Positions 27,087 through 38,679 of a stretch of 64,000 nt of DNA are shown here, piece by piece. A program made the position numbers and the translations under genes. Location of the stretch: NCBI RefSeq assembly GCF_017873215.1, contig NZ_JAGGKA010000020.1, positions 20,685-84,684 on the forward strand. The letters are read 5' to 3'. The notes beneath the pieces are model-generated. The model ran no database searches. It was given only the letters and a program-made list of their open reading frames with translations, and was not told the DNA's origin. Each line of letters begins with the position of its first letter. The stretch's first letter is position 1. Source of the stretch: Clostridium tetanomorphum. GTDB lineage: Bacteria > Bacillota > Clostridia > Clostridiales > Clostridiaceae.

Positions 27087-28164
27087 GGAAAAAGGAAATT
27101 ATATTAGAAAACTTGCACTTTTAAGAAATTTTTCTGTATCCTTAATATCTATTATAATAGCTTTAATTATTTCTGTATTTTTTGTAATGTGGGCTAAAGA
27201 TTATGGATTTGGTGCATCTGCAAAATTATTATTTAGTTCTATATGGAAGGGTAGTTTTGGAACAAAAGTAAATTTCATAGAAACTTTAGTATTTGCTACA
27301 CCACTTATATTTACTGGCCTTGCTCATGCAGTGGCTTTTAAGACAGGATTATTTAATATAGGTGTAGAAGGTCAATTTATTATGGGTATGACTATATCCA
27401 CATTAGTAGCATTGATTCCAGGTATGTCAGCTCCAATTCATATAGTAATTACATTATTAGCAGGAATATTAGGAGGAGCATTTTGGGGTGCTATTCCTGG
27501 ATATTTGAAAGCGAAAATTGGTACAAATGAAGTTGTTAATACTATTATGATGAATTTTGTAGCTATGCATTTAACAAATTATTTTGTAATGGGACCATTT
27601 CACAAACCAGGTTCTGCAAGTACACCTTTAATTAAAGAATCTGCTACATTATATAGATTTTTAGGACCTAATAACAGGTTAAGTGTAGGTATATTTATTG
27701 GGATAATACTTGCTTTTTTAGTTTATATATTACTTTGGAAAACTACTATAGGATATGAAATAAGAGCTGTAGGACTTAGTCCTTCTTCGGCAGAATACGG
27801 TGGTATTAGTATAAAGAAAAATATAATTTTAGCTATGGTTATTTCAGGAGCTATAGCAGGTATAGGGGGTGCTGTGCATATAATGGGAGTTCAGCATCAA
27901 TCTATACAATTATTTGGATTTACTAATTTTGGTATGGATGGTATAGCTGTAGCTTTAGTTGCTAAAAGTAACCCTATTGGCGTAATATTTTCTGCAATTT
28001 TATTTGCAGCATTAAACTATAGTTCAGGTACATTAATGCTATATGGTATACCAAAAACTATAGTATATCTAATACAAGGTATAATAATTTTATTTATAGC
28101 AGGAGAATATTTATTTAAATTAATAGCAGATAAAAGAAAAAAGGGGGCTTTAATAAATGAATAG
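27079..28164 (+). CDS. Nucleoside ABC transporter permease 1
   Basis: 361 aa from ATG 27079 (AAGGAGG at 27064-27070); an open frame from 26995 overlaps the ATPase gene and is not needed. About nine or ten hydrophobic segments, with the BPD_transp_2 family motif TGLFNIGVEGQFIMG near residue 93 and GTNEVVNTIMMNF in the middle. It pairs with the next gene to form a heterodimeric channel. The overlap of 8 bases at each end shows tight translational coupling. Confidence 0.92.
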   Translation: MNEEKGNYIRKLALLRNFSVSLISIIIALIISVFFVMWAKDYGFGASAKLLFSSIWKGSFGTKVNFIETLVFATPLIFTGLAHAVAFKTGLFNIGVEGQFIMGMTISTLVALIPGMSAPIHIVITLLAGILGGAFWGAIPGYLKAKIGTNEVVNTIMMNFVAMHLTNYFVMGPFHKPGSASTPLIKESATLYRFLGPNNRLSVGIFIGIILAFLVYILLWKTTIGYEIRAVGLSPSSAEYGGISIKKNIILAMVISGAIAGIGGAVHIMGVQHQSIQLFGFTNFGMDGIAVALVAKSNPIGVIFSAILFAALNYSSGTLMLYGIPKTIVYLIQGIIILFIAGEYLFKLIADKRKKGALINE

Positions 28165-29092
28165 CTCGATAGTTATAGGTTTAGTTACTATTATAGCAGC
28201 TACATTAAGGTCTGCAACACCTTTAATATTTGCCGCATTAGGAGGAGTTTTCTCAGAAAAGTCCGGAGTAGTAAATATAGCCCTTGAAGGTATTATGACT
28301 GCAGGAGCATTTTTTGCAGTGCTTGGTTCAGAGCTTACAGGTAATCCATGGATAGGTATATTATTTGCTATTATATCTGGTTCTATTATGGCTTTAATAC
28401 ATGCATATTTAAGTGTTCATTTAAAGGCAGACCAAGTTGTGTCTGGTGTTGGTATAAATGTATTTTCAGCAGCTTTAACCAGCTATTTAATAGTTAAATT
28501 CTTCAAAACAAATTCACAAACAAGCGTTGTAAATTCAATACCATATCCTTCTGAAACTATGGCTAAAATTCCCATAATAGGATCAATTTTAGGTGAATTG
28601 AATTGGTTTGTATTTATAGCACTAATATTAGTGTTTATATCTCATTATGTATTATATAAAACTCCATTAGGATTAAGAATAAGATCAGTAGGAGAACATC
28701 CAAAGGCTGCTGATACATTGGGGATAAATGTATATAAAATAAGATATTTTTGTGTAATATTATCAGGAGTGTTAGGAGGACTAGGAGGAGCTACCCTTTC
28801 TATAGGGATAATGAATCTTTATAGAGAAAATATGGTAAGTGGAAGAGGATTTATAGCTTTAGCAGCCATGATATTTGGAAATTGGAAGCCTATAAATGCT
28901 ATGTGGGCATGTATATTATTTGCTTTTGCAGAATCATTTCAACTTTTTGCAAAGGGCTTTGGATGGGCTATACCAGGTGAATTTTATGCAGCATTCCCAT
29001 ATATACTAACAATGCTAGTTTTAGCTGGTTTTGTTGGAAAAACACAAGCACCTGCTGCAGATGGAATACCTTATGAGAAAGGACAAAGATAA
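28157..29092 (+). CDS. Nucleoside ABC transporter permease 2
   Basis: 311 aa, start overlapping the previous gene by 8 bases, AAGGGGG upstream. Family motif EKSGVVNIALEGIMTAGAFF near residue 34, then DQVVSGVGINVFSAALT and RSVGEHPKAADTLGI. About eight membrane segments. Together with the other permease it completes the BMP/ATPase/permease/permease order seen in guanosine or general purine-nucleoside importers of Firmicutes. The operon ends at a strong terminator. Confidence 0.93.
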   Translation: MNSSIVIGLVTIIAATLRSATPLIFAALGGVFSEKSGVVNIALEGIMTAGAFFAVLGSELTGNPWIGILFAIISGSIMALIHAYLSVHLKADQVVSGVGINVFSAALTSYLIVKFFKTNSQTSVVNSIPYPSETMAKIPIIGSILGELNWFVFIALILVFISHYVLYKTPLGLRIRSVGEHPKAADTLGINVYKIRYFCVILSGVLGGLGGATLSIGIMNLYRENMVSGRGFIALAAMIFGNWKPINAMWACILFAFAESFQLFAKGFGWAIPGEFYAAFPYILTMLVLAGFVGKTQAPAADGIPYEKGQR

Positions 29093-29130
29093 TCTAGGAA
29101 AAATTTTTAAGAAATTAAATGTAGGCATGA

Positions 29131-29166
29131 AATAAAGAATGTAATTTAATTACATTCTTTATTTTT
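29131..29166 (+). terminator. Intrinsic terminator after the nucleoside transporter
   Basis: AATAAAGAATGTAA (29131-29144) pairs with TTACATTCTTTATT (29150-29163), loop TTTAA, followed by TTT. Confidence 0.9.
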
Positions 29167-29307
29167 ATAAGAAAAATTAAAACAATTGTATAAATATTTA
29201 AACATAAACCTTTTTATATTTGATATAATTATTAATAAGATTTCCATTCACTACATTATTAAATCAATAGGTGGTATAATGTAGTTGTATGAAAGGGTGT
29301 TATTTAT

Positions 29308-30669
29308 ATGAATATGGATTTTAACTTATCTATATCTCAAGAACAAAAACTAATTATGACTCAACAAATGCAATTATCTGTAAAGATACTTCAGTTATCT
29401 TCCTATGAACTACAAAAACTTGTAGAAAAAGAAACTCAAGAGAATCCTCTTCTTGATATAAAATATACAGATAATAAAAAAGATAATACTTTAGATTATA
29501 AAGAGATAATAAAGTACTTAGAGTTTGATAATTATAATCATTCAAGTTTTGTTAAAAATGATAATGAGGAAGTATCACCTTTTACTTTTATATCTGAAAA
29601 AAAATCATTGAAGGAATATTTAATAGAGCAAATTAGAGATATTGATGTAAAGGATTCCATTAAATTAACATGTTACTATATTGTAGAGAACATAGATGAA
29701 AGGGGATATTTAGGGGAAAGCTTAAAGGATATATCTAAAGAATTGAAGATTTCTATAGAAGATGTAGAAAGATCATTAAAGCTTGTTCAGACATTGGAAC
29801 CAGATGGTATAGCAGCTAGAGATTTAAAGGAATGCTTAAAAATACAATGTAGAAAAAAGGGCATCATAGATGAAAAATTATATTTAATAATAGAAAAACA
29901 TTTAGAAGATATTGCTGAAAATAGATATAATTTAATTGCTAAGAATTTAAATGTAAATGTAAGAGAAGCGCAAAAATATGGAGACTTTATAAAAACATTG
30001 CAGCCTAAGCCTTCTAGAGGCTTTTATACAGGTGAAGAAACTAAGTATATTCTTCCCGACGCTTATATAAAAAAAATTGATGATAAATATCATATAATAA
30101 TGAATGATGATCTTATGCCTAGATTAACAATAAATAATTTATATAAAGGTATAATTAATAAAGAGGAAGATAAAAATGCGGTTGAATATGTAAAAAATAG
30201 ATTAGATAGTGCTACTTTTTTAATTAGAAGTATAGAACATAGGAAAAGTACAATATATAAAGTATTAGAGAAGATAATAGAACTTCAAAGGGAATATTTT
30301 GACTATGGTGAAAATTTTTTAAAGCCTATGACATTAAAAGAAATTGCAGATAGTTTAGATATGCACGAATCTACTATAAGTAGAGCTGTAAGAGATAAAT
30401 ATATCTATACAGATAGAGGAACTATAAAAATAAAGGATTTATTTACTACAGGATTAGCATTTAAAGGAAATAGTGATGCTTTATCTTCTAAGGAAGTAAA
30501 AAGAATTATTGAAGAATTAATACAAAAAGAAGATAAAAAAAATCCATTATCTGATCAAATTATTTCAGATATTCTACAAGAAAAAGGTGTGAATATTTCA
30601 AGAAGAACTGTGGCAAAATATAGAGAAGAAATGGGTATAAAATCATCAAAGGGAAGAAAAAGATATTAA
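29308..30669 (+). CDS. rpoN: RNA polymerase sigma-54 factor
   Basis: 453 aa. Region I begins LSISQEQKLIMTQQMQLSVK with the glutamine-rich activator-interacting helix; the core-binding part follows with LEPDGIAARDLKECLKIQ; the -12/HTH segment is LKEIADSLDMHESTISRAV; and the RpoN box appears as SRRTVAKYREEMGI at residues 430-445. Sigma-54 needs an AAA+ activator to melt promoters and usually serves nitrogen, carbon and amino-acid genes. No activator gene is in the window. Its place just before cggR and the glycolytic operon is a known clostridial order. Confidence 0.96.
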   Translation: MNMDFNLSISQEQKLIMTQQMQLSVKILQLSSYELQKLVEKETQENPLLDIKYTDNKKDNTLDYKEIIKYLEFDNYNHSSFVKNDNEEVSPFTFISEKKSLKEYLIEQIRDIDVKDSIKLTCYYIVENIDERGYLGESLKDISKELKISIEDVERSLKLVQTLEPDGIAARDLKECLKIQCRKKGIIDEKLYLIIEKHLEDIAENRYNLIAKNLNVNVREAQKYGDFIKTLQPKPSRGFYTGEETKYILPDAYIKKIDDKYHIIMNDDLMPRLTINNLYKGIINKEEDKNAVEYVKNRLDSATFLIRSIEHRKSTIYKVLEKIIELQREYFDYGENFLKPMTLKEIADSLDMHESTISRAVRDKYIYTDRGTIKIKDLFTTGLAFKGNSDALSSKEVKRIIEELIQKEDKKNPLSDQIISDILQEKGVNISRRTVAKYREEMGIKSSKGRKRY

Positions 30670-30677
30670 TTGTAATT

Positions 30678-30711
30678 GAGGATAGAGAAATAATTAATAA
30701 TCTCTATCCTC
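30678..30711. terminator. Hairpin after rpoN
   Basis: GAGGATAGAGA (30678-30688) pairs perfectly with TCTCTATCCTC (30701-30711), 12-nt loop. No U-run follows, so termination is plausible but unproved. Confidence 0.55.
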
Positions 30712-30771
30712 TATAATTGATTAATATAAAGTTACAATTTTAAAAAATATTAAAAAAGTTGTTACTTCCTA

Positions 30772-30800
30772 TTGGAAAATAATTCGAATTGGTTTATAAT
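30772..30800 (+). promoter_or_regulatory. Promoter of cggR and the glycolytic operon
   Basis: TTGGAA (30772-30777), a 17-base spacer and a perfect TATAAT (30795-30800), the best vegetative promoter in the window. The CggR operator starts four bases downstream. Confidence 0.8.
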
Positions 30801-30803
30801 ATA

Positions 30804-30840
30804 ACTGGGACATAAAAATGATTACTGGGACATTAAATGG
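30804..30840 (+). promoter_or_regulatory. CggR operator (two direct repeats)
   Basis: ACTGGGACAT occurs at 30804-30813 and again at 30824-30833, exactly 20 bases (two helical turns) apart, with TG following at similar positions. In Bacillus subtilis CggR binds two direct repeats of CGGGAC-N6-TGTC, so the GGGAC cores fit. The site covers the expected transcription start, so binding should block transcription until fructose-1,6-bisphosphate accumulates. Confidence 0.75.
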
Positions 30841-30857
30841 CCAGAGGGGTGCTTTAT

Positions 30858-31895
30858 TTGGAAGAAATATTAAAGTTACAGCAAAAAATTATTCCTGAAA
30901 TGATGGAACTGATGCAGAAGAGATATAATATTTTAAGAAATATATATTACAATCAACCAGTAGGAAGAAGAATTTTAGCTAGAAATTTAGAACTTAGTGA
31001 AAGAGTCGTGAGAACAGAGATAAATTTCTTAAAAGACCAAAATTTTATAGAAATTACTTTGCCTGGAATGATTATTACTTCTGAAGGGGAAGAAATAATA
31101 GATAAACTTAAGAATTTTATCCATGAAATTAAAGGCTTATCTGAACTAGAAAAGTCAATAAAAAAGAAATTAGGAGTAAAGAGTGTAATTATAGTACCTG
31201 GAAGCCTTGATGAAGATTCTACAGTAATGAAAGAGTTAGGGAGAGCTGCTGCTAATTATTTAAAAAGTGTATTAGTGGATGATCAAGTAGTTGCTATTAC
31301 AGGAGGAAGTACTGTTAAGGATGTAATAGATAATGTTCCTAAGATGAATAATTTAAATCAGGTAATGGTGGTTCCAGCAAGAGGTGGAATGGGCAGAAAT
31401 TTACAAACCCAAGCTAATACTTTGGTATCTAATTTAGCAAATAAACTAAATTGTAACTATAGACTTCTTCATGTGCCAGATAATTTAAGTAATGAAGCAG
31501 TGAATGCTATGATGAAAGAGAAAAGCGTAAAAGACATATTAACTATAATACATAGTTCAGATATATTGATATATGGCATAGGAAGAGCTAACGATATGGC
31601 TAGAAGAAGGGGATTATCTAAAGAGGAAATAGATAATTTAGTTAGTAAAGGGGCTGTAGGAGAAGCTTTTGGCTATTACTTTAATAGACAAGGCGATGTT
31701 ATATACTCTACACCTACTATGGGAATTAAAAAAGAACAAATTAGTAATATAAACCATTTAATAGCAGTAGCTGGTGGAGAATGTAAGGCAGAAGCTATAA
31801 TATCAACAGAAATAAACAATGCTAATAGCGTGCTTATAACAGATGAAGGTGCAGCTAGAAGAATTTTAAAATTATTTAATAATTCAGAATTGTAA
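30858..31895 (+). CDS. cggR: Central glycolytic genes regulator (SorC/DeoR family)
   Basis: 345 aa from TTG 30858, which has AGAGGGGTG upstream and gives an N-terminus matching the family; the ATG at 30837 lies inside the operator region. An N-terminal helix-turn-helix (RRILARNLELSERVVRTEI, about residues 37-55) precedes a sugar-phosphate-binding domain with ITGGSTVKDV, VVPARGGMG, IGRAND and a terminal ITDEGAARRIL. CggR represses the gap-pgk-tpi-gpm-eno operon and itself, and is released by fructose-1,6-bisphosphate. It stands directly before gap, as expected. Confidence 0.93.
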   Translation: MEEILKLQQKIIPEMMELMQKRYNILRNIYYNQPVGRRILARNLELSERVVRTEINFLKDQNFIEITLPGMIITSEGEEIIDKLKNFIHEIKGLSELEKSIKKKLGVKSVIIVPGSLDEDSTVMKELGRAAANYLKSVLVDDQVVAITGGSTVKDVIDNVPKMNNLNQVMVVPARGGMGRNLQTQANTLVSNLANKLNCNYRLLHVPDNLSNEAVNAMMKEKSVKDILTIIHSSDILIYGIGRANDMARRRGLSKEEIDNLVSKGAVGEAFGYYFNRQGDVIYSTPTMGIKKEQISNINHLIAVAGGECKAEAIISTEINNANSVLITDEGAARRILKLFNNSEL

Positions 31896-32021
31896 AACAT
31901 GAAGAAGTGAAGTATAATTTATATAGCAAAATTATCCATTATATTATATTAAAGTAAACTTTGTTATATAACATATTAACATTAAAATAAATTTTTTTCT
32001 AATTTTAAGGAGGTATTTTAA

Positions 32022-33029
<1,008 letters not shown>

Positions 33030-33088
33030 TTTAAACTTTAACGCCTTGTTTAACTTATAGTTAAAGACACTCGCAATCATAAACTAAG

Positions 33089-33134
33089 GAGGGTTTTGGT
33101 TTGTAGTTAGGGCTATAAGGCAAAACCCTCTTTT
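33089..33134 (+). terminator. Hairpin between gapA and pgk
   Basis: GAGGGTTTTG (33089-33098) pairs with CAAAACCCTC (33121-33130), 22-nt loop, followed by TTTT. It probably acts as a partial terminator inside the glycolytic operon. Confidence 0.7.
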
Positions 33135-33156
33135 GTGTATAGAAAGGATGATATTT

Positions 33157-34353
33157 GTGGGATTTAACAAAAAAACTATAGAAGATATAGAAATTAAGGG
33201 AAAAAGAGTGCTAGTAAGATGTGATTTTAATGTACCTTTAAAAGATGGAAAAATAACAGATGAAAATAGATTGATAGGAGCATTACCAACTATTAAATAT
33301 TTAATAGAACATGGTGGGAAAGTAATATTGTGTTCTCATATGGGTAAGCCAAAAGGGGAAGTTAAACCTGAATTATCTTTAGCACCAGTGGCTAAAAGAC
33401 TATCAGAATTATTAAATAAAGAAGTAGTATTTGCTGCTGATAACAATGTAATTGGAGAAAATGCAAAAAAAGCAGTAGAAAATGCTAAGGACGGAGACGT
33501 AATTTTATTAGAAAATACTAGATTTAGAAAAGAAGAAACTAAAAATGAAGAAAGTTTCTCAAAAGAACTAGCGTCCATTGCAGACGTGTTTGTAAATGAT
33601 GCTTTTGGAACAGCACATAGAGCACATTGTTCTACAGTAGGTGTAACACAATTTGTATCTGTATCAGTATGTGGATACTTAATTCAAAAAGAATTAAAGT
33701 TTTTAGGAGAAGCAGTAGAGAATCCACAAAGACCATTTGTGGCGATTCTTGGAGGAGCTAAAGTATCAGATAAAATAAACGTTATAAATAATCTCTTAGA
33801 TAAAGTAGATACATTAATAATTGGAGGAGGAATGAGCTATACATTTCTTAAAGCTCAAGGATATGATATAGGGACTTCTTTACTTGAAGAGGATAAGATA
33901 GATTATGCTAAAGAAATGATAGAAAAATCAAAATCTAAAGGAGTAAAATTGCTTTTACCTTTAGATAATGTTATAGCTGATAAGTTTGCTGGAGATACAG
34001 ACGCAATAGTTACAGATGATCAAAATATAAAAGAAGGATATATGGGACTTGATATTGGACCGAAAACTGCAAAGCTTTATGCGGATGAAGTTAAAATTGC
34101 AAATACTGTAATATGGAATGGTCCAATGGGAGTATTTGAATTTGAAAAGTTTGCAAAGGGAACTATAGAAGTTGCAAAGGTTATGGCAGAATCAAATGCT
34201 ACAACAGTTATAGGTGGAGGAGATAGTGCAGCAGCAGTTAACCAACTAGGATTTGGAGACAAGATGACTCACATATCAACAGGTGGAGGTGCTTCATTGG
34301 AATTCTTAGAAGGAATAGAACTTCCAGGAATAGCGGCACTTAATGACAGATAA
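33157..34353 (+). CDS. pgk: Phosphoglycerate kinase
   Basis: 398 aa if the GTG at 33157 is used; it has AAAGGATGA upstream and gives the usual N-terminus ending in [13 protein letters not shown], while ATG 33148 and ATG 33133 lack a site. Family landmarks: [39 protein letters not shown] and the nucleotide-binding [15 protein letters not shown] and [13 protein letters not shown] near the C-terminus. It transfers phosphate from 1,3-bisphosphoglycerate to ADP. Length is typical (about 395). Confidence 0.96.
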   Translation: MGFNKKTIEDIEIKGKRVLVRCDFNVPLKDGKITDENRLIGALPTIKYLIEHGGKVILCSHMGKPKGEVKPELSLAPVAKRLSELLNKEVVFAADNNVIGENAKKAVENAKDGDVILLENTRFRKEETKNEESFSKELASIADVFVNDAFGTAHRAHCSTVGVTQFVSVSVCGYLIQKELKFLGEAVENPQRPFVAILGGAKVSDKINVINNLLDKVDTLIIGGGMSYTFLKAQGYDIGTSLLEEDKIDYAKEMIEKSKSKGVKLLLPLDNVIADKFAGDTDAIVTDDQNIKEGYMGLDIGPKTAKLYADEVKIANTVIWNGPMGVFEFEKFAKGTIEVAKVMAESNATTVIGGGDSAAAVNQLGFGDKMTHISTGGGASLEFLEGIELPGIAALNDR

Positions 34354-34440
34354 TAGGGTATAAGATAATAGAGTGCAGATAATGAAAATTTTGCATAGCA
34401 AGATTAAAATATCTGTACTCTGTAATCTGCAATCTAATAA
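34354..34440. repeat. Interspersed imperfect palindrome, copy B
   Basis: AGAGTGCAGAT (34370-34380) can pair with ATCTGTACTCT (34411-34421) with one G-U pair. The 13-mer ATCTGTACTCTGT is at 34411-34423, as in the copies before nth and eno. It separates pgk from tpiA without a terminator-like U-run. Confidence 0.6.
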
Positions 34441-34457
34441 AAAGAGGGGTGTTAAAA

Positions 34458-35207
34458 TTGCGTAAACCTATAATAGCAGGAAATTGGAAAATGCATAATA
34501 CTGTAGAGGAAGCAGTCAAATTAGTTGAAGAGCTAAAAGCTTTAGTAAAAGATACAAATTGTGAAGTAGTAGTGTGCCCAACTTTTGTATGCCTTTCAGA
34601 TGTGAAAAAGGTGTTAGAAGATTCAAATATAAAAATAGGAGCACAAAATATGCACTTTGAAGAGAAAGGAGCTTTTACAGGAGAAGTTTCTCCAGGTATG
34701 CTTCAAGCTTTAAATATAGAATATGTAATAATAGGACATAGTGAAAGAAGACAATACTTTAATGAAACTGATGAAACAGTAAATAAGAAATTAAAGGCAG
34801 CATTTTCACATAATTTAATTCCTATCCTTTGTGTAGGAGAAAGTTTACAGGAAAGAGAAACTGAAATAACAGAAGAAGTAATAGGAAGACAGATTAAATT
34901 AGATTTAGCAGGTTTAAGTGATAAAGATGTGGAAAAATTAGTAATTGCTTATGAACCTATATGGGCTATAGGAACAGGCAAAACAGCTACATCAGAACAG
35001 GCAAATGACACAATAAAATTTATAAGAAATACAGTTAAAAAGTTGTATGGAGAAGCTATAGGTGAAAAGATAAGAATACAATATGGTGGTTCTGTAAAAC
35101 CTGCTACAATAAACGAACAGATGGCTATGTCAGATATAGATGGAGCCCTGGTTGGAGGCGCAAGTCTTAAGGCAGAAGATTTTGCTGCTATAGTAAACTT
35201 CAAATAG
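34458..35207 (+). CDS. tpiA: Triosephosphate isomerase
   Basis: 249 aa from TTG 34458, with AAAGAGGGG upstream and a start matching [14 protein letters not shown]; a GTG at 34449 overlaps the ribosome binding site. Catalytic residues are the Lys in GNWKMHN, the His in [11 protein letters not shown] and the Glu in [12 protein letters not shown] (about residue 165). Phosphate loop [10 protein letters not shown] and GALVGGASL complete the barrel. It interconverts DHAP and glyceraldehyde-3-P. The DHAP from the mtnA/aldolase pair would enter here. Confidence 0.97.
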   Translation: MRKPIIAGNWKMHNTVEEAVKLVEELKALVKDTNCEVVVCPTFVCLSDVKKVLEDSNIKIGAQNMHFEEKGAFTGEVSPGMLQALNIEYVIIGHSERRQYFNETDETVNKKLKAAFSHNLIPILCVGESLQERETEITEEVIGRQIKLDLAGLSDKDVEKLVIAYEPIWAIGTGKTATSEQANDTIKFIRNTVKKLYGEAIGEKIRIQYGGSVKPATINEQMAMSDIDGALVGGASLKAEDFAAIVNFK

Positions 35208-35217
35208 GGGGTAAAAA

Positions 35218-36756
35218 ATGAGTAGAAAACCAGTAATGTTAATGATTCTTGATGGATTTGGAATAACAGATAAGTTAGATGGAAATGCTATAATGGCAGC
35301 TAACAAACCAAACTACGATAAATTTTTTAATAATTACCCTCATACCCATCTTAAAGCTAGTGGAATGAGTGTTGGACTTCCAGAAGGTCAAATGGGTAAT
35401 TCAGAAGTAGGTCATTTAAATATAGGTTCAGGTAGAATAATTTACCAGGAGTTAACTAGAATTACAAAAGAAATTGATGAAGGTGAGTTTTTCAAGAATA
35501 AAGCAATAAATGATGCTATGGAAAAATCGCTACATAGTAATAATTCACTTCATCTGTTAGGGCTACTTTCTGATGGAGGAGTTCATTCTCATATTTGTCA
35601 TTTAAAAGCGCTATTAAAGCTTGCTAAAGAAAAGGGATTAGAGAAAGTATATTTACACGGTTTTTTAGACGGAAGAGATGTTCCACCATCATCAGCAAAA
35701 ATATTTATATGTGAAATAGAACAGTATATGAAAGAATTGGGAATAGGAGAGATAGCCACTGTTTCTGGAAGATACTATGCTATGGACAGAGACAAGAGAT
35801 GGGAGAGAACAAATCTTGCATATAACGCCATGGTATTAGGAGAAGGAGAATTTGCTAATTCAGCTATTGAGGCAGTAGATAAGTCTTATAACGATAATAA
35901 GACAGATGAATTTGTATTACCTACAGTTATATTAAAAGATGAACATCCTATAGGTAAAATAAAGAGTGGAGATTCAGTTGTATTTTTTAATTTTAGACCA
36001 GATAGAGCAAGACAAATAACTAGAGCTTTAAATGATAAGGTATTTGATGGATTTAAGAGAGAAACTTTAAATCTTAATTTTGTGACTATGACTCAATATG
36101 ATAAAACTATAGAAAATGTAAATATAGCTTATAAACCTGAAACTTATAATAATACATTAGGTGAATATATAAGTAAATTAGGATTAAAACAGTTAAGAAT
36201 AGCAGAGACTGAAAAATATGCTCATGTAACTTTTTTCTTTAATGGAGGGGTAGAAAAACCAAATGAAGGAGAAGATAGAGCGCTTATACCATCACCAAAG
36301 GTTGCAACTTATGATTTAAAACCAGAAATGAGTGCCTATGAAGTTACAGATGAGCTTCTAAAAAGATTAGATTCAGATGTTTATGATTTAATAATATTAA
36401 ATTTTGCAAATCCTGATATGGTAGGACATACTGGAGTATTGGAAGCTGCTAAAAAAGCTATAGAAGCAGTTGATTCATGTATGGGAAAAATAGTAGGTAA
36501 GGTTCTAGAAAAAGACGGAACAGTATTTATTACTGCAGATCATGGTAATTCTGAGCAAATGATAGATTATTCTACAGGAAAACCTATGACTGCTCATACT
36601 ACTAATGAAGTACCTTATATATATGTAAGCAATTATTCTAAAGGTGAGAAATTGGAAGACGGAGGAATACTTGCAGATATTGCTCCAACAATTTTAGATG
36701 AAATGAATCTTAATAAACCAGAGGAAATGACAGGCAAAAGCCTTATTATGAGATAA
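35218..36756 (+). CDS. gpmI: 2,3-bisphosphoglycerate-independent phosphoglycerate mutase
   Basis: 512 aa, the usual size. The alkaline-phosphatase-like metal site appears as MLMILDGFG at the start, the phosphoserine [15 protein letters not shown] (S62), [27 protein letters not shown] and the C-terminal [11 protein letters not shown] and [10 protein letters not shown]. The enzyme interconverts 3- and 2-phosphoglycerate with two Mn ions, which makes it pH-sensitive in spores. It begins 10 bases after tpiA, with TAGGGGG upstream. Confidence 0.97.
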   Translation: MSRKPVMLMILDGFGITDKLDGNAIMAANKPNYDKFFNNYPHTHLKASGMSVGLPEGQMGNSEVGHLNIGSGRIIYQELTRITKEIDEGEFFKNKAINDAMEKSLHSNNSLHLLGLLSDGGVHSHICHLKALLKLAKEKGLEKVYLHGFLDGRDVPPSSAKIFICEIEQYMKELGIGEIATVSGRYYAMDRDKRWERTNLAYNAMVLGEGEFANSAIEAVDKSYNDNKTDEFVLPTVILKDEHPIGKIKSGDSVVFFNFRPDRARQITRALNDKVFDGFKRETLNLNFVTMTQYDKTIENVNIAYKPETYNNTLGEYISKLGLKQLRIAETEKYAHVTFFFNGGVEKPNEGEDRALIPSPKVATYDLKPEMSAYEVTDELLKRLDSDVYDLIILNFANPDMVGHTGVLEAAKKAIEAVDSCMGKIVGKVLEKDGTVFITADHGNSEQMIDYSTGKPMTAHTTNEVPYIYVSNYSKGEKLEDGGILADIAPTILDEMNLNKPEEMTGKSLIMR

Positions 36757-38155
<1,399 letters not shown>

Positions 38156-38188
38156 TTATATAACTAAAAAATGTAATAATTGATGTTT

Positions 38189-38240
38189 AAAAAAAGGAGA
38201 AATGTTAATAATTAAGATATTACATTACTCCTTTTTTATA
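38189..38240 (+). terminator. Intrinsic terminator of the glycolytic operon
   Basis: AAAAAAGGAG (about 38190-38199) pairs with CTCCTTTTTT (38228-38237), with a further AATGTTAAT/ATTACATT pairing inside. The 3' arm provides the U-run. Confidence 0.82.
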
Positions 38241-38380
38241 ATTTTCAACCTAAAAATATATATAAAGATCTTCTTATATTATTAATTTATACTACATTGT
38301 TGAATATAAGAACTTGTGTTAAAATATATTTATTAAAATCATTGGGGGAAATTATATTAATAAAAATGGAGGTAATAAGT

Positions 38381-38608
38381 ATGAGGAATGTTTTGATAGT
38401 TTTACAAGTATTAGTATCTATTATTTTGATAGTAGCTGTACTTGCACAACCAGCAAAAACTCAAGGTTTTAGTTTGTTAACTGGAGCTAGTGATACTTTC
38501 TATTCAAAAAACAAGACTAGAACTTTTGAATCAACAATGTCAAGACTTACTGCTGTATCAGCTATAGTTTTTGCAGGAATAACTTTAGCTTTAAATTTAA
38601 TTAAATAA
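38381..38608 (+). CDS. secG: Preprotein translocase subunit SecG
   Basis: 75 aa from ATG 38381, preceded by TGGAGGTAAT; an open frame from 38297 lacks a site. Two membrane segments (about residues 3-23 and 53-73) flank the conserved cytoplasmic loop LAQPAKTQGF and FYSKNKTRTFE. SecG helps SecA drive proteins through SecYEG. The eno-secG-rnr-smpB-ssrA order is common in Firmicutes; here hppA is inserted after secG. Confidence 0.9.
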   Translation: MRNVLIVLQVLVSIILIVAVLAQPAKTQGFSLLTGASDTFYSKNKTRTFESTMSRLTAVSAIVFAGITLALNLIK

Positions 38609-38622
38609 TTAACATTGTTTAT

Positions 38623-38650
38623 TATAATTTTATATAAATATAAAATTATA
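38623..38650. other. AT-only 12-bp palindrome before hppA
   Basis: TATAATTTTATA (38623-38634) and TATAAAATTATA (38639-38650) are exact reverse complements with a TAAA loop. It could be a weak hairpin in the hppA leader or simply the result of extreme AT content. Confidence 0.35.
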
Positions 38651-38679
38651 AAATTTAAAAAATAGGGGGATATGGTAAT

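Noticed and set aside
33030..33156. Early ATG starts for pgk at 33133 and 33148
   Set aside because: They lie in the terminator tail or within the ribosome binding site; GTG 33157 fits the family N-terminus.
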